A stretch of 64,000 bases of DNA from Desulfurobacterium atlanticum (GTDB lineage Bacteria; Aquificota; Aquificia; Desulfurobacteriales; Desulfurobacteriaceae). Of this stretch, positions 1-9,109 are shown piece after piece. The notes beneath the pieces were generated by a model, which made no database searches, was not told where the DNA came from, and saw only the letters and a program-made list of their open reading frames with translations. A program made the position numbers and the translations under genes. The stretch spans positions 35,062 to 99,061 of the forward strand of contig NZ_FZOB01000006.1 in assembly GCF_900188395.1 (NCBI RefSeq), written 5' to 3'. Each line of letters opens with the position of its first letter. Position 1 is the first letter of the stretch.

Positions 1-599
1 TTTGCAACATGAACCACAACCTTCTTTGTTTCAGGATTATACTCAAGAACTGTTATTCCGCAATTTGCCTGTTTAAAAGCCCAGAATTTATCAAGGTCTG
101 TTCCAAGAAGATAGCACATAAGAATTTTATTTGTTGCATCATGACCTACAATTACAATAAGCTCATCATCTGAATGTTTTGAAACTACATTTTCAAAGGC
201 TTTTACAGCCCTATTATAAACATCCTGTAGAGATTCACCACCTTCTCCTGGCATTTTAACTGCAGAAGGTTTCTCCTTCCATAATCTGTAAAGTTCCGGA
301 TACTTATTTTCTACTTCTGAAGCTAAAAGTCCTTCCCACTCTCCGTGGTCTATTTCTTTAAAGCCTTCTTCAGTATTAACTTCAAGGTCGTGATGTTTCG
401 CAATCTCAGATGCAGTATCAAAACATCTTTTAAGAGGACTTGAATAAACAGCCTTAACAGGGAAATCCTTTAAAGCTTCTCCTGCTCTTCTTGCCTGTTC
501 TTTTCCTTCCTCATTTAAAGGAATATCCATCTTTCCCTGATACCTGCCTTCTGCATTCCAGACTGTCTTTCCGTGTCTAACAAGTATTATTTTCGGCAT
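1..599 (-). CDS. Histidine phosphatase family protein, C-terminus cut by window edge; possible phosphoserine phosphatase
   Basis: The reading frame starts with ATG at 599 and runs off the left edge after 199 codons. The phosphohistidine signature LVRHGKT lies at residues 6-12, the acid/base region reads EIDHGEWEG, and a second conserved His is in VGHD. Family members are cofactor-dependent phosphoglycerate mutases and phosphatases. The spacing and wording of KYPELYRLW, GGESL, VYNR and DLDKFW resemble, from memory, the metal-independent phosphoserine phosphatase of Hydrogenobacter, so a role in serine synthesis is a reasonable inference. A mutase or CobC-like phosphatase is the alternative. 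It follows the carboxyltransferase gene by 10 bp and is probably the last gene of that operon. Confidence 0.8.
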   Translation of the reverse strand, partial: MPKIILVRHGKTVWNAEGRYQGKMDIPLNEEGKEQARRAGEALKDFPVKAVYSSPLKRCFDTASEIAKHHDLEVNTEEGFKEIDHGEWEGLLASEVENKYPELYRLWKEKPSAVKMPGEGGESLQDVYNRAVKAFENVVSKHSDDELIVIVGHDATNKILMCYLLGTDLDKFWAFKQANCGITVLEYNPETKKVVVHVA

Positions 600-609
600 A
601 GGCAAACTC

Positions 610-2460
610 CTACTCTATTGTCATTATAGCTTCATCAGGATTAACCTGATCACCAGGTTTAACATATATAGCTTTCACCGTTCCACTTATAGGTGCATGA
701 ACCTCATTCTGCATCTTCATAGCTTCCACTATAGCAACAACATCCCCTTCCTTAACCTGTTGCCCTTCTTCAACTCTTATTTCAACAACTTTTGCAGGCA
801 TAGGAGATGTTACATCACCCTCTTTTATAGCTTTTGGCCTTTTTGAACTGCTTGTCAACCCACCGCTTATTTCAACCTCTCCAGCGGTAGGGACAACTTC
901 AACAAGCGGCTCAACTACAACTTCTTCAAGTCTTCCATCTATTTTAATAAAGTAAGGTTTTTTACCTTCTGTTTTGTGGCCAACACCTGCAATTTTCACA
1001 TGGTAGCTTTCACCGTGAACATTGATAACAAACTCTGTAGGTGCAAGAGGTTGCGGGCAGAGATTTTCTTCCTCCATCGTATCTGCAAGATCCTCTTCAG
1101 AAATTGCAGGTATCTCTCCTTTTTCAACTTTCTCTCTCCATTCAAAGAACTCTTTAGCAACCTGTGGAAAGATACAGTAGGAAAGAACGTCTTCTTCAGA
1201 CCTGGCAAGATCTCCTATCTCTTTCCTTCTCTGCTCAAGTTCTGGCTCAAGTAAATCAGCAGGTCTGCATGTTATAGGCTGCTCCTCTCCTAAAATCTTC
1301 TTGATAATTTCCTCTTTTATAGGAGCTGGAGGTTTACCGTAAAGACCCTTAACATAATTTTTTGTTTCCTGAGTAATCATTTTATACCTTTCACCTGACA
1401 GAACATTTAAAACAGCCTGAGTACCAACTATCTGGCTGGTAGGTGTTACAAGTGGAGGATAACCTAAATCTTCTCTGACTCTTGGAATCTCTTTTAAAAC
1501 TTCATCAAGCTTATCAAGGGCTCCCTGCTCTTTTAGCTGGTTAACAAGGTTTGACATCATCCCACCTGGTATTTGATGTTCAAGAACTCCTGCATCAACA
1601 CCTTTAAAGTCCATATCATATTTCTTATAGTGTTTTCTAACTTCTTTAAAGTGTTTAGCCATTTTTGAAAGAGCATCTTTATCAAGTGGAACATCATAAC
1701 CAAAACCTTTAAAAACAAAAGCCATCGTCTCAGCACACGGATGAGAAGTATCAGAAGCAAGGGGAGAAATGGCAACGTCCATAATATCAGCACCTGCCTC
1801 AACTGCTTTAAGCTGTGCCATTTCAGCCATTCCACTTGTGCAGTGAGTATGAATATGAACAGGTAGTCCAACCTCTTCCTTGAGAGCTTTAACAAGTGAA
1901 TATGCTCTTTCAGGAGATAGCAAACTTGCCATATCTTTTATTGTGATAATATCAACGCCCATCTCTTTATATTGAAGAGCAAGCTCTATGTATAAATCCT
2001 CAGTATGAACAGGGCTAACTGTGTAAGAAATAGCTCCTTCAACTATCTTTCCACACTCTTTCGCCGTTTCAACAGCAACTTCAACATTTCTCAAATCATT
2101 AAGAGCGTCAAAAACCCTGAAAACATCTATTCCATTTTCTGCAGCTTTTCTTACAAAAGCTTTCACAACATCATCAGGATAGTGCCTGTATCCTACAAGA
2201 TTTTGACCTCTTAAAAGCATCTGAAGCTTTGAGTTTGGCATAAGTTTTCTTAAAATTTTCAATCTTTCCCAGGGATCTTCTCTCAAAAATCTCAAACAGG
2301 CATCAAAAGTAGCACCACCCCACATTTCAACAGACCAGAAACCTGCTTTGTCTATTACAGGAGCTATATCTATCATATCCTTTGTTTTCATCCTGGTTGC
2401 AAAAAGGGATTGATGAGCATCCCTTAACGTAACATCTGTAAACTGGAGTTTTCTGCCCAT
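610..2460 (-). CDS. Biotin-dependent carboxyltransferase subunit with biotinyl domain (PycB/OadA/CfiA type)
   Basis: A 616-residue subunit that would move the carboxyl group from carboxybiotin to pyruvate or 2-oxoglutarate. The HMGL-like TIM barrel opens with TLRDAHQS (11-18). The carbamylated-Lys region TIKDM is at about 173-177 and the metal-binding HIHTH at 202-206. A PYC/OADA conserved domain follows, then a flexible linker and a C-terminal biotinyl domain with EAMKM; the biotinylated Lys is K582. AGGAGG lies just upstream of the ATG. It sits 17 bp after the biotin carboxylase gene, so the two form a two-subunit enzyme. Pyruvate carboxylase is the usual name. In Aquificota the same architecture is also used by 2-oxoglutarate carboxylase (CfiAB) of the reductive TCA cycle, and sequence alone does not decide. 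Confidence 0.93.
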   Translation of the reverse strand: MGRKLQFTDVTLRDAHQSLFATRMKTKDMIDIAPVIDKAGFWSVEMWGGATFDACLRFLREDPWERLKILRKLMPNSKLQMLLRGQNLVGYRHYPDDVVKAFVRKAAENGIDVFRVFDALNDLRNVEVAVETAKECGKIVEGAISYTVSPVHTEDLYIELALQYKEMGVDIITIKDMASLLSPERAYSLVKALKEEVGLPVHIHTHCTSGMAEMAQLKAVEAGADIMDVAISPLASDTSHPCAETMAFVFKGFGYDVPLDKDALSKMAKHFKEVRKHYKKYDMDFKGVDAGVLEHQIPGGMMSNLVNQLKEQGALDKLDEVLKEIPRVREDLGYPPLVTPTSQIVGTQAVLNVLSGERYKMITQETKNYVKGLYGKPPAPIKEEIIKKILGEEQPITCRPADLLEPELEQRRKEIGDLARSEEDVLSYCIFPQVAKEFFEWREKVEKGEIPAISEEDLADTMEEENLCPQPLAPTEFVINVHGESYHVKIAGVGHKTEGKKPYFIKIDGRLEEVVVEPLVEVVPTAGEVEISGGLTSSSKRPKAIKEGDVTSPMPAKVVEIRVEEGQQVKEGDVVAIVEAMKMQNEVHAPISGTVKAIYVKPGDQVNPDEAIMTIE

Positions 2461-2477
2461 AACTGTTCCTCCTAAAA

Positions 2478-3896
2478 TTAAAGTCCGTGATGAGCAGCAA
2501 TAGCTGCAGAAAGAGCCAGTGCAAGAATTTCAGGATCAGGCTCTTTAACAAAACTAAACTCTTTGATTTTCCTATCTATAAATGAAGTATCAAACCTGCC
2601 ATGGATAAACTCAGGATCGTTGAGAATTTTCTTGAAAAATGGAATAGTGGTAGGGACACCTCTTATCACAAACTCATCAAGAGCTCTACGGGAACGCCTT
2701 ATAGCCTCATCCCAGTTTCTTCCCCAAACTATAAGTTTTGCAATCATAGAATCGTAGTAAGGAGGAATCTTATAGCCTTTATAAACAACTCCGTCTATTC
2801 TCACACCTATACCACCGGGAGAGTAGTAAGCTGTAATAGTTCCAGGTGAAGGAGCAAAATCCCTTGCAACATTTTCAGCATTTATTCTAAATTGCATCGC
2901 AAATCCGTAAATATTTATGTTTCTCTGAGAAAAAGAGAGATTCATGCCAGCAGCTATTCTTATCTGCTCCTGAACAATATCAATACCTGTAACCTCTTCG
3001 GTAATTGTATGCTCAACCTGAAGCCTTGGATTTACCTCCATAAAGTAGAAATTCCCATATCTATCCATAAGAAATTCCCACGTTCCAACACCATAATATC
3101 CTATCTCTTTAGCAACTTTTACACATATATTTCCAAGTTTCTCTCGCTGCCTTTTAGTTAAAACAGGAGATGGAGCTATTTCAAGAACCTTCTGGTGGCG
3201 TCTTTGCATAGAACAGTCTCTCTCTCCAAGGTGAACAACATTACCATGCTTATCAGCAACTATCTGTATCTCAATGTGGCGAGGCTCTTCTATATATTTT
3301 TCAATGAAAACTTCACCCTTTCCAAATGAAGCTTCGGCTTCTGCAACAGCAGTGGTAAACTGTCTTACAAGCTCCTCTTCATTTCGGACGACTCTTAAAC
3401 CTCTTCCGCCTCCACCGTGAGAAGCTTTTATCATAACAGGATAACCTATTCTTCTGGCAAGTTCTTTTGCCTCTTCCAAATCAGTAATCGGTTTTTCGCT
3501 TCCTTCTGCTACAGGAACACCCAATTCTTTCATTACCTTCTTTGCTTCAAGTTTGCTACCGAACATTTTCAAATGTTCAACTGAAGGCCCAATAAATTCA
3601 ATACCTTTTCTACGACAATAATCAGCAAAATCTGGCCTTTCTGAAAGAAATCCATATCCAGGATGGATGGCGTCTGCTCCAGCCCTTTTGGCAATATCTA
3701 CTATTTTATAGTAGTTAAGGTAAGCTTTTACAGGATCTCCGTGAATCATATAAGCTTCATCAGCTTTTTTAACGTGAAGGGAGTTAACATCAGCTTCAGA
3801 ATAGATAGCAACTGTTTTAATACCAAGCTCTTTACAGGCACGAATAACCCTTGTGGCAACCTCACTTCTGTTTGCTATTAAGATTTTTTTAAACAT
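2478..3896 (-). CDS. Biotin carboxylase subunit (PycA/CfiB/AccC type)
   Basis: A 472-residue ATP-grasp enzyme that carboxylates the biotin carried by the neighbouring subunit, using bicarbonate and ATP. It starts MFKKILIANRSEVA, the typical biotin carboxylase N-terminus. The glycine-rich ATP loop HGGGGRG and the C-terminal active-site stretch EVNPRLQVEHT are both present. A longer upstream reading frame exists (to 3992), but the ATG at 3896 has GGAGG five bases upstream and matches family starts. The gene overlaps the end of pgpA by 8 bp. Pairing with the downstream carboxyltransferase, rather than with acc genes, argues for pyruvate or 2-oxoglutarate carboxylase over acetyl-CoA carboxylase. 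Confidence 0.93.
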   Translation of the reverse strand: MFKKILIANRSEVATRVIRACKELGIKTVAIYSEADVNSLHVKKADEAYMIHGDPVKAYLNYYKIVDIAKRAGADAIHPGYGFLSERPDFADYCRRKGIEFIGPSVEHLKMFGSKLEAKKVMKELGVPVAEGSEKPITDLEEAKELARRIGYPVMIKASHGGGGRGLRVVRNEEELVRQFTTAVAEAEASFGKGEVFIEKYIEEPRHIEIQIVADKHGNVVHLGERDCSMQRRHQKVLEIAPSPVLTKRQREKLGNICVKVAKEIGYYGVGTWEFLMDRYGNFYFMEVNPRLQVEHTITEEVTGIDIVQEQIRIAAGMNLSFSQRNINIYGFAMQFRINAENVARDFAPSPGTITAYYSPGGIGVRIDGVVYKGYKIPPYYDSMIAKLIVWGRNWDEAIRRSRRALDEFVIRGVPTTIPFFKKILNDPEFIHGRFDTSFIDRKIKEFSFVKEPDPEILALALSAAIAAHHGL

Positions 3897-4344
3897 AGTT
3901 CCTCCAGACAAGTAGCCTGAGAAGTAGATTGGTATAAAGCCCGGCGACCATATCGTCAACGGTGATACCAAATCCACCGGGCAATTTTTCAAACATCTTT
4001 ATCGGCGGCGGTTTCATTATATCAATAATTCTAAAGATTACCAAGGCAAAAAGCACCGCAGATAAAGAAGGCTTTATTCCAAGCATTGCTATTTGCATTC
4101 CTATTATCTCATCTATAACAACAGAATCTGGATCTTTTACTCCAAGATTTAAAGAATAAAAATGGGAAGAAAGCACACTTAATACAAAAGTTAAAAGAAC
4201 AATTACTCCCTGAAATAGTAAATTATCTGGCCAGAAAAAATAGATTAGAACAGCAGCGAAAATGGACCCCCAGGTGCCTGGCATTTTAGGAAGTTTTCCG
4301 CTGTAACATCCTGTAGCAATAAATTCCCAGAGTTTATCTATCAT
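3889..4344 (-). CDS. pgpA: Phosphatidylglycerophosphatase A
   Basis: A 151-residue inner-membrane phosphatase that removes phosphate from phosphatidylglycerol phosphate to give phosphatidylglycerol. Family hallmarks are an N-terminal GCYSGKLPKMPGTWGS stretch, an acidic DSVVIDEIIG segment in the middle, and a conserved PGGFGITVDDMVAG near the C-terminus, with several hydrophobic helices between. Length matches the family. Its ATG overlaps the M16 protease stop as ATGA (4341-4344), so translation is probably coupled. Confidence 0.93.
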   Translation of the reverse strand: MIDKLWEFIATGCYSGKLPKMPGTWGSIFAAVLIYFFWPDNLLFQGVIVLLTFVLSVLSSHFYSLNLGVKDPDSVVIDEIIGMQIAMLGIKPSLSAVLFALVIFRIIDIMKPPPIKMFEKLPGGFGITVDDMVAGLYTNLLLRLLVWRNYV

Positions 4345-5567
4345 AATATAACCTCCATATCTTCAGGTATAAGTTCAATAATAAGGGGAGATGTTTTAAT
4401 AAAGGCTGTCTCCTCTAAAAAATCTTCAAAGGAAAGAGAACTAATTTTTTCTATTAAACTTTCATAAATTTCAAGACTTTCAAGCAGAGTCATTGAATAT
4501 CCAATCTCTTCAGCTTCCAATTCAACAGCTTCTCTTTTGAAAATTTCCGATTTCAGCACTTTCCTCTTTGCAAACTCAAAAACTTCTTCAGTGTTAAAGG
4601 AGTTTAAAATGGAAAAAAGTTTCTCTTTAAACTTTCCATTCCTGCTACTATCGGTTATTCCGTAGATATAAAAGGAACTACCGCCTAAAAACTCTTCAAA
4701 TCCAGCACTGACACCAAAAGCAAAACCTTTTTCAGTAATCTCCTGATAAAGAATTGAGCTTCTGCCGTAAGAAAGAATGGACTCAAGGAGAATAAACGGA
4801 GCCACATTTTGCTCTTGAATTAATCCCGGCAATCTCCAACCTACAACGGTATGGATATTTGCAACTGCAGGGTGCTTTAAAACAAAAGTCTCCTTACATG
4901 TGGTTGTATCATCAACAGTTACAAAAAAATTTCTTTCTTCAGACGGAATCTCCTTCAACTCTTTTTTAATTAATGTTAACAGAGAGTTTTCATCAACATT
5001 ACCTGAAATCGCAACGGTTAAATTACCTGCATGATAGTGTTTCTGATGAAACTCTTTAACCGTTTTATCGGTAAAAGATGATACAGTATCCCTAAAACCA
5101 AGAATAGGATACCTGTAGTTAGACTTTTTATAAAGATGTTTTAGAAACTCTCTCCATAAAAGCGTCTTTGGATTGTTTTCAGAACGTGCTATCTCTTCAA
5201 GAACTATAGGCTTCTCTTTCTCAACCATCTCCTGTGAAAGAACAGGAAAAAACACAAGCTCTTTTAATAATTTAACAGCAAGAGAAACATGTTTTGCAGG
5301 AAGAGTAATGTAGTAAAAAGTGTAATCGTAAGAAGTTGCCGCATTGATTTCACCACCGGCATTTTCAACCATCTTCTCTATCTCACCAGGAAGAAAATTT
5401 CTTGTTCCGTTAAACACCATGTGCTCAAGAAAATGGGCAACTCCGCGATTTTCATTGTCTTCAAAAACAGCTCCTGTTTTCAACCAGAACTGCACCGAAA
5501 CTGAAGAAACATCCTTTCTTGATTTCAAAACAACAAAAGCTCCGTTATCAAGCCTTTCAACTCTCAT
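4341..5567 (-). CDS. M16 family zinc peptidase (processing-peptidase-like)
   Basis: A 408-residue single-unit M16 peptidase. The inverted zinc motif HFLEH (HxxEH) is at residues 45-49, and the third ligand falls at about E124/E125 in VLEEIARSE, the expected distance downstream. An inactive-type C-terminal M16 domain completes the usual bilobed fold. No signal peptide is obvious, so a cytoplasmic location is likely. It is the first gene of the minus-strand set M16-pgpA-carboxylase and lies divergent from murD, with 58 bp between the starts. The substrate is unknown. Confidence 0.92.
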   Translation of the reverse strand: MRVERLDNGAFVVLKSRKDVSSVSVQFWLKTGAVFEDNENRGVAHFLEHMVFNGTRNFLPGEIEKMVENAGGEINAATSYDYTFYYITLPAKHVSLAVKLLKELVFFPVLSQEMVEKEKPIVLEEIARSENNPKTLLWREFLKHLYKKSNYRYPILGFRDTVSSFTDKTVKEFHQKHYHAGNLTVAISGNVDENSLLTLIKKELKEIPSEERNFFVTVDDTTTCKETFVLKHPAVANIHTVVGWRLPGLIQEQNVAPFILLESILSYGRSSILYQEITEKGFAFGVSAGFEEFLGGSSFYIYGITDSSRNGKFKEKLFSILNSFNTEEVFEFAKRKVLKSEIFKREAVELEAEEIGYSMTLLESLEIYESLIEKISSLSFEDFLEETAFIKTSPLIIELIPEDMEVIL

Positions 5568-5625
5568 AAAAACTCCATAGATTTAAGGTTTGAAAATTTT
5601 TAAGATTACAGCAAAATTATAAATT

Positions 5626-6879
5626 ATGAAAAAGCCGGAGATTAGCAAAATGGTTGTTGTTCTTGGAAAAGGCAAAAGCGGTAAATCTGCCGGAAAACTC
5701 CTTGAAAAACTCGGTTACAATGTAACCTATTACGACGACAAAGAAAAAGGGAAACTGCCTGAAAATCCAGATTTTGTGGTTAAATCTCCCGGAATTCCTC
5801 AGAGCCATCCGACTGTCAAATTTTATAAAGAAAAAAGAATAGAGGTAATAGGAGAAGTTGAACTTGCAGGAAGGTTTTTAAAGGGAAAAGTTATATGTAT
5901 AACCGGAACAAATGGAAAAACCACAACAACCGCTCTCATCTATCACGGTCTGAAAAAACTCTGGAAAAAAGGGAAAGTTTTTATAGGAGGAAATTACGGA
6001 ATTCCTGTTTCCGAATTCGCTTCAGAAACAGACAGCGATTCAATTTCTGTAATTGAGCTTTCAAGCTATCAGATTGAGGATTTAAAAAACTTTAAATGTG
6101 AAATTTCTGTTATTTTAAACATAACTCCGGACCATCTTAATAGATACAAAGATTTTGATGAATATAAAAGAGCAAAACTAAATCTTATAGACCATACAAC
6201 GGGAAAAATAATTCTAAACAAAGATGACAGAAATCTTAAGAACCTGAAAGGGAACAACTTTTTATATTTCAGCATGAAGGAAAAAGCCGATATCTTTTAC
6301 GAAGAAGGTTTTGTAAACATAGAAAAGATGCAGATTAACGCTAACTTTTTGCCTTTATCTGGATACCACAACATACAAAACATTATGGCTTCTATTCTTG
6401 TTGTAAAAGAGCTTGGATTTTCTGTTTCTGAATTCTTAGAAGCGATTAAAGACTTTAAAGGACTTGAACACCGGCTTGAATTTGTAAAGGAAATAGGTGG
6501 AGTAAAATTTATAAACGATTCAAAATCAACAAATATTGATTCTCTTGAAAAGGCACTTTTAAGCTTTGAAAAAGTTATTCTAATAGCTGGCGGTAAAGAT
6601 AAAGGAATAGATTTTTCTCCGTTAAAAGACTTGATAAGGAATAAAGTTAAAAAGTTAATAGCAATAGGCGAAACAGCTTTAATGTTCAAATCACTTTTTG
6701 AAAATGAAACGGAAATTGAAATAAAACAAAGTTTAGAAGATGCTGTAATTTCTGCGTTTAACAGCTCTCAACATGGAGATGTAATACTTTTTTCTCCAGG
6801 ATGTTCAAGTTTTGATATGTTTAAAAACTTTGAAGAGAGGGGTAAAATTTTCAAACAGATAGTTGAGGAGATTAAATGA
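5626..6879 (+). CDS. murD: UDP-N-acetylmuramoyl-L-alanine--D-glutamate ligase
   Basis: Adds D-glutamate to UDP-MurNAc-L-Ala in cytoplasmic peptidoglycan precursor synthesis. The Mur ligase P-loop TGTNGKTTT is at about 93-101. The central ligase motif NITPDHLNRY and the C-terminal NDSKSTN motif follow in order. Length (417 aa) is close to other MurD proteins. The start is uncertain. The ATG at 5626 lacks a Shine-Dalgarno sequence, while an in-frame ATG at 5650 has GGAG nine bases upstream and would fit transcription from a TATAAA box at 5618-5623. It heads the murD-ftsW-murG cluster, and its stop overlaps the ftsW start (ATGA). Confidence 0.95.
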   Translation: MKKPEISKMVVVLGKGKSGKSAGKLLEKLGYNVTYYDDKEKGKLPENPDFVVKSPGIPQSHPTVKFYKEKRIEVIGEVELAGRFLKGKVICITGTNGKTTTTALIYHGLKKLWKKGKVFIGGNYGIPVSEFASETDSDSISVIELSSYQIEDLKNFKCEISVILNITPDHLNRYKDFDEYKRAKLNLIDHTTGKIILNKDDRNLKNLKGNNFLYFSMKEKADIFYEEGFVNIEKMQINANFLPLSGYHNIQNIMASILVVKELGFSVSEFLEAIKDFKGLEHRLEFVKEIGGVKFINDSKSTNIDSLEKALLSFEKVILIAGGKDKGIDFSPLKDLIRNKVKKLIAIGETALMFKSLFENETEIEIKQSLEDAVISAFNSSQHGDVILFSPGCSSFDMFKNFEERGKIFKQIVEEIK

Positions 6880-8030
6880 AACCTGAAACACTTGGAAAAT
6901 TGATATTTATATTTGCTGTTATTTTAACGGTTATAGGATTGATTTTCATTTATACCGGAAGTTATTTCTTCTGCGTATCACGTGGAAACTCACCCTATTA
7001 CCTTTTAATGAAGCAAATTATCTCTCTTTTTATAGCTCTAATAGCATGGTACTTCACATATAAACTGTTTGATTACAAAAAGCTTAAAGAAAAGCGATGG
7101 CTGTGGTCTATATATGGAGCAACTTTATTTATACTCATATTTGTTCTTATATTCGGCGTTGAAGTAAACGGAGCAAGAAGCTGGATTAGAATAGGTGGAT
7201 TCTCTCTTCAACCTGCAGAGTTTGCTAAAGTGTTTATAATTTTGTTTGTTGCCGGTTATCTTGAAAGAAAGTGGTATGAAATAGAGAACAGTTATGAGGT
7301 TTTCATCGGCTTCATGATTCTTGTTTTCATTCCTATATTTTTAATCCTTTTAGAAAAAGACCTTGGCTCAGCAATGATAGTTTTTATTTCAGTTTTTGCA
7401 ATGATATTTATCACCGGATTTCGGTTAAGCTACATTTTAATCCCTTTTGCAATAGGAAGTGCCATGTTTTTCCTTGCAGTTATAACAGCCCCTTACAGAA
7501 TTGCCAGAATAAAGATGCTCTTTAATCCACTGGCATACTTTAAAGCACCGGGGAAAAGCGACAGCTATCAGCTTGTTCAGGCTCTTGTCTCATTTGCAAA
7601 AGGTGGTTTAACAGGTGTTGGGATAGGTCAGGGACAGCAGAAATTGGCATTTCTACCACTTGCATTTAGTGATTTTATATACGCCCATATAGGTGAAGAG
7701 GGAGGCTTTATAGTGGCCAGTTTTATACTTATCCTCTTTTTTGCAATTCTATTTACAGGTCTCCAGATAGCTGACAGAACTGACGATAAAATGGGTAAAT
7801 TCCTCTCTTTAGGTTTAACCCTTTATATCTTCCTTGAAGGAATGGTTCATATAGGCGTAAATATTGGCCTTGTTCCCACCACAGGAATAACCCTTCCTTT
7901 CGTAAGTCAGGGTGGAAGTTCCCTTATTGCAATGTATATAGCCGTAGGACTTTTAATGAGTATTGCCAAGAATTTACCGGAAAAAACAAGAATAAACTTT
8001 AAAGAAGTTCAAAGAGGACGGTACGGATGA
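6876..8030 (+). CDS. ftsW: Cell-division SEDS protein FtsW (lipid II polymerase)
   Basis: A 384-residue SEDS-family membrane protein, the septal peptidoglycan glycosyltransferase. It has about ten hydrophobic segments. Family signatures are SWIRIGGFSLQPAEFAK in the first third, EKDLGSAMI, the large periplasmic loop with YQLVQAL and GVGIGQGQQK, and the C-terminal GLVPTTGITLPFVSQGGSSL. RodA is the close paralogue. The position between murD and murG, with 4-bp overlaps on both sides, favours FtsW. Confidence 0.94.
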   Translation: MKPETLGKLIFIFAVILTVIGLIFIYTGSYFFCVSRGNSPYYLLMKQIISLFIALIAWYFTYKLFDYKKLKEKRWLWSIYGATLFILIFVLIFGVEVNGARSWIRIGGFSLQPAEFAKVFIILFVAGYLERKWYEIENSYEVFIGFMILVFIPIFLILLEKDLGSAMIVFISVFAMIFITGFRLSYILIPFAIGSAMFFLAVITAPYRIARIKMLFNPLAYFKAPGKSDSYQLVQALVSFAKGGLTGVGIGQGQQKLAFLPLAFSDFIYAHIGEEGGFIVASFILILFFAILFTGLQIADRTDDKMGKFLSLGLTLYIFLEGMVHIGVNIGLVPTTGITLPFVSQGGSSLIAMYIAVGLLMSIAKNLPEKTRINFKEVQRGRYG

Positions 8031-9109
8031 GAATAATTGTGGCAGGAGGAGGAACAGGAGGACACTTCTTTCCTGCAGTTGCAACAATAGAAAAGCTTAT
8101 GGAAAATGGGCACGATGTTTTATACATCGGAACAGAAAACGGTATAGAATTTCAAAAGCAAAGCCGGATACCGTGTAAAAAAATGTTTCTACCCATATCT
8201 GGAGTCAGGGGTAAAGGATTTGCAGGTAGTTTAAAGGGAGCCGCCTCTCTATTTTTAGCTATAAGGAAAATGAAAAAGATAGCTAATAATTATAAACCTG
8301 ACAGAATTCTACTCTTTGGCGGATATGTATCCTTCCCAGCAGGAGTTGTGGGAAAAATAAAGAAAATCCCTGTTATTATTCATGAACAAAATTCAATACC
8401 TGGAAAAACGAACAAAATTTTAAACAAAATAGGAAACAAAACTTTAATAGCTAATAGTTTCTGTTTTAAATATTTTCCCAAGGGCATCTTAACAGGAAAT
8501 CCTTTAAGAAAGGAAATTATAGAATGTAATATTTCTAAAAAAGAAGCAAGAGAAAAACTTGGTATTGACATAGAAAAATTCACAATTCTTATTTTTGGTG
8601 GAAGTCAGGGAGCTCTTTTCATAAATCAGTTGATGGAAAAAACCGTACCCTTACTGAAAGACAAAGAAGATATACAGATATTACACATAACAGGGAAAGA
8701 AAAAGAGGGAAGGTTAAAAGAAGTTTACAACAGCCTAAATATATCAGCAAAAGTTATTTCATTTACTGATACCCCATGGCTCTTCTATAAAAGTGCAGAC
8801 ATAGCAATATCAAGAAGTGGTGCACTGGCAGTATCTGAACTATGCTTTTTTGGTATTCCCACCGTTTTTATTCCTTATCCTTTTGCAGCGGATGACCATC
8901 AATATTTTAATGTAAAGCTTATTGAAGAAAAAGAAGGTTGTTTCCTTTATAGACAGAAAAATTTAACCCCTGAAAAACTTGCATTTCTTATAAAAAAACT
9001 TTACACTAACGAATCTCTAAGAGAACAGTTTTCAAAAGTTATGAAATCTTTTTCAATTCCAGATGCAACTTTGAGAGTTGTAAGAGAGACAGAAAATGCA
9101 GGAGATTGA
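8027..9109 (+). CDS. murG: UDP-N-acetylglucosamine--lipid I GlcNAc transferase
   Basis: A 360-residue peripheral inner-membrane GT28 glycosyltransferase that makes lipid II. The N-terminal glycine loop GGGTGGH (7-13) is the MurG hallmark. IHEQNSIPG, TGNP, FGGSQGA and the C-terminal donor-binding SRSGALAVSEL and PYPFAADDHQ are all present in the family order. The start overlaps the ftsW stop as ATGA, and the end overlaps scpB by 14 bp, so the cluster is read as one transcript. Confidence 0.96.
   Translation: MRIIVAGGGTGGHFFPAVATIEKLMENGHDVLYIGTENGIEFQKQSRIPCKKMFLPISGVRGKGFAGSLKGAASLFLAIRKMKKIANNYKPDRILLFGGYVSFPAGVVGKIKKIPVIIHEQNSIPGKTNKILNKIGNKTLIANSFCFKYFPKGILTGNPLRKEIIECNISKKEAREKLGIDIEKFTILIFGGSQGALFINQLMEKTVPLLKDKEDIQILHITGKEKEGRLKEVYNSLNISAKVISFTDTPWLFYKSADIAISRSGALAVSELCFFGIPTVFIPYPFAADDHQYFNVKLIEEKEGCFLYRQKNLTPEKLAFLIKKLYTNESLREQFSKVMKSFSIPDATLRVVRETENAGD

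Noticed and set aside
996..2551. Open frames opposite or inside the carboxylase genes
   Set aside because: They lie in other frames of strongly conserved genes, have no ribosome sites and encode Phe/Leu/Ser-rich sequence typical of shadows in AT-rich DNA.
3897..3992. Longer N-terminus for the biotin carboxylase
   Set aside because: It would overlap pgpA by about 100 bp and has no ribosome site; the ATG at 3896 has GGAGG and matches the family.
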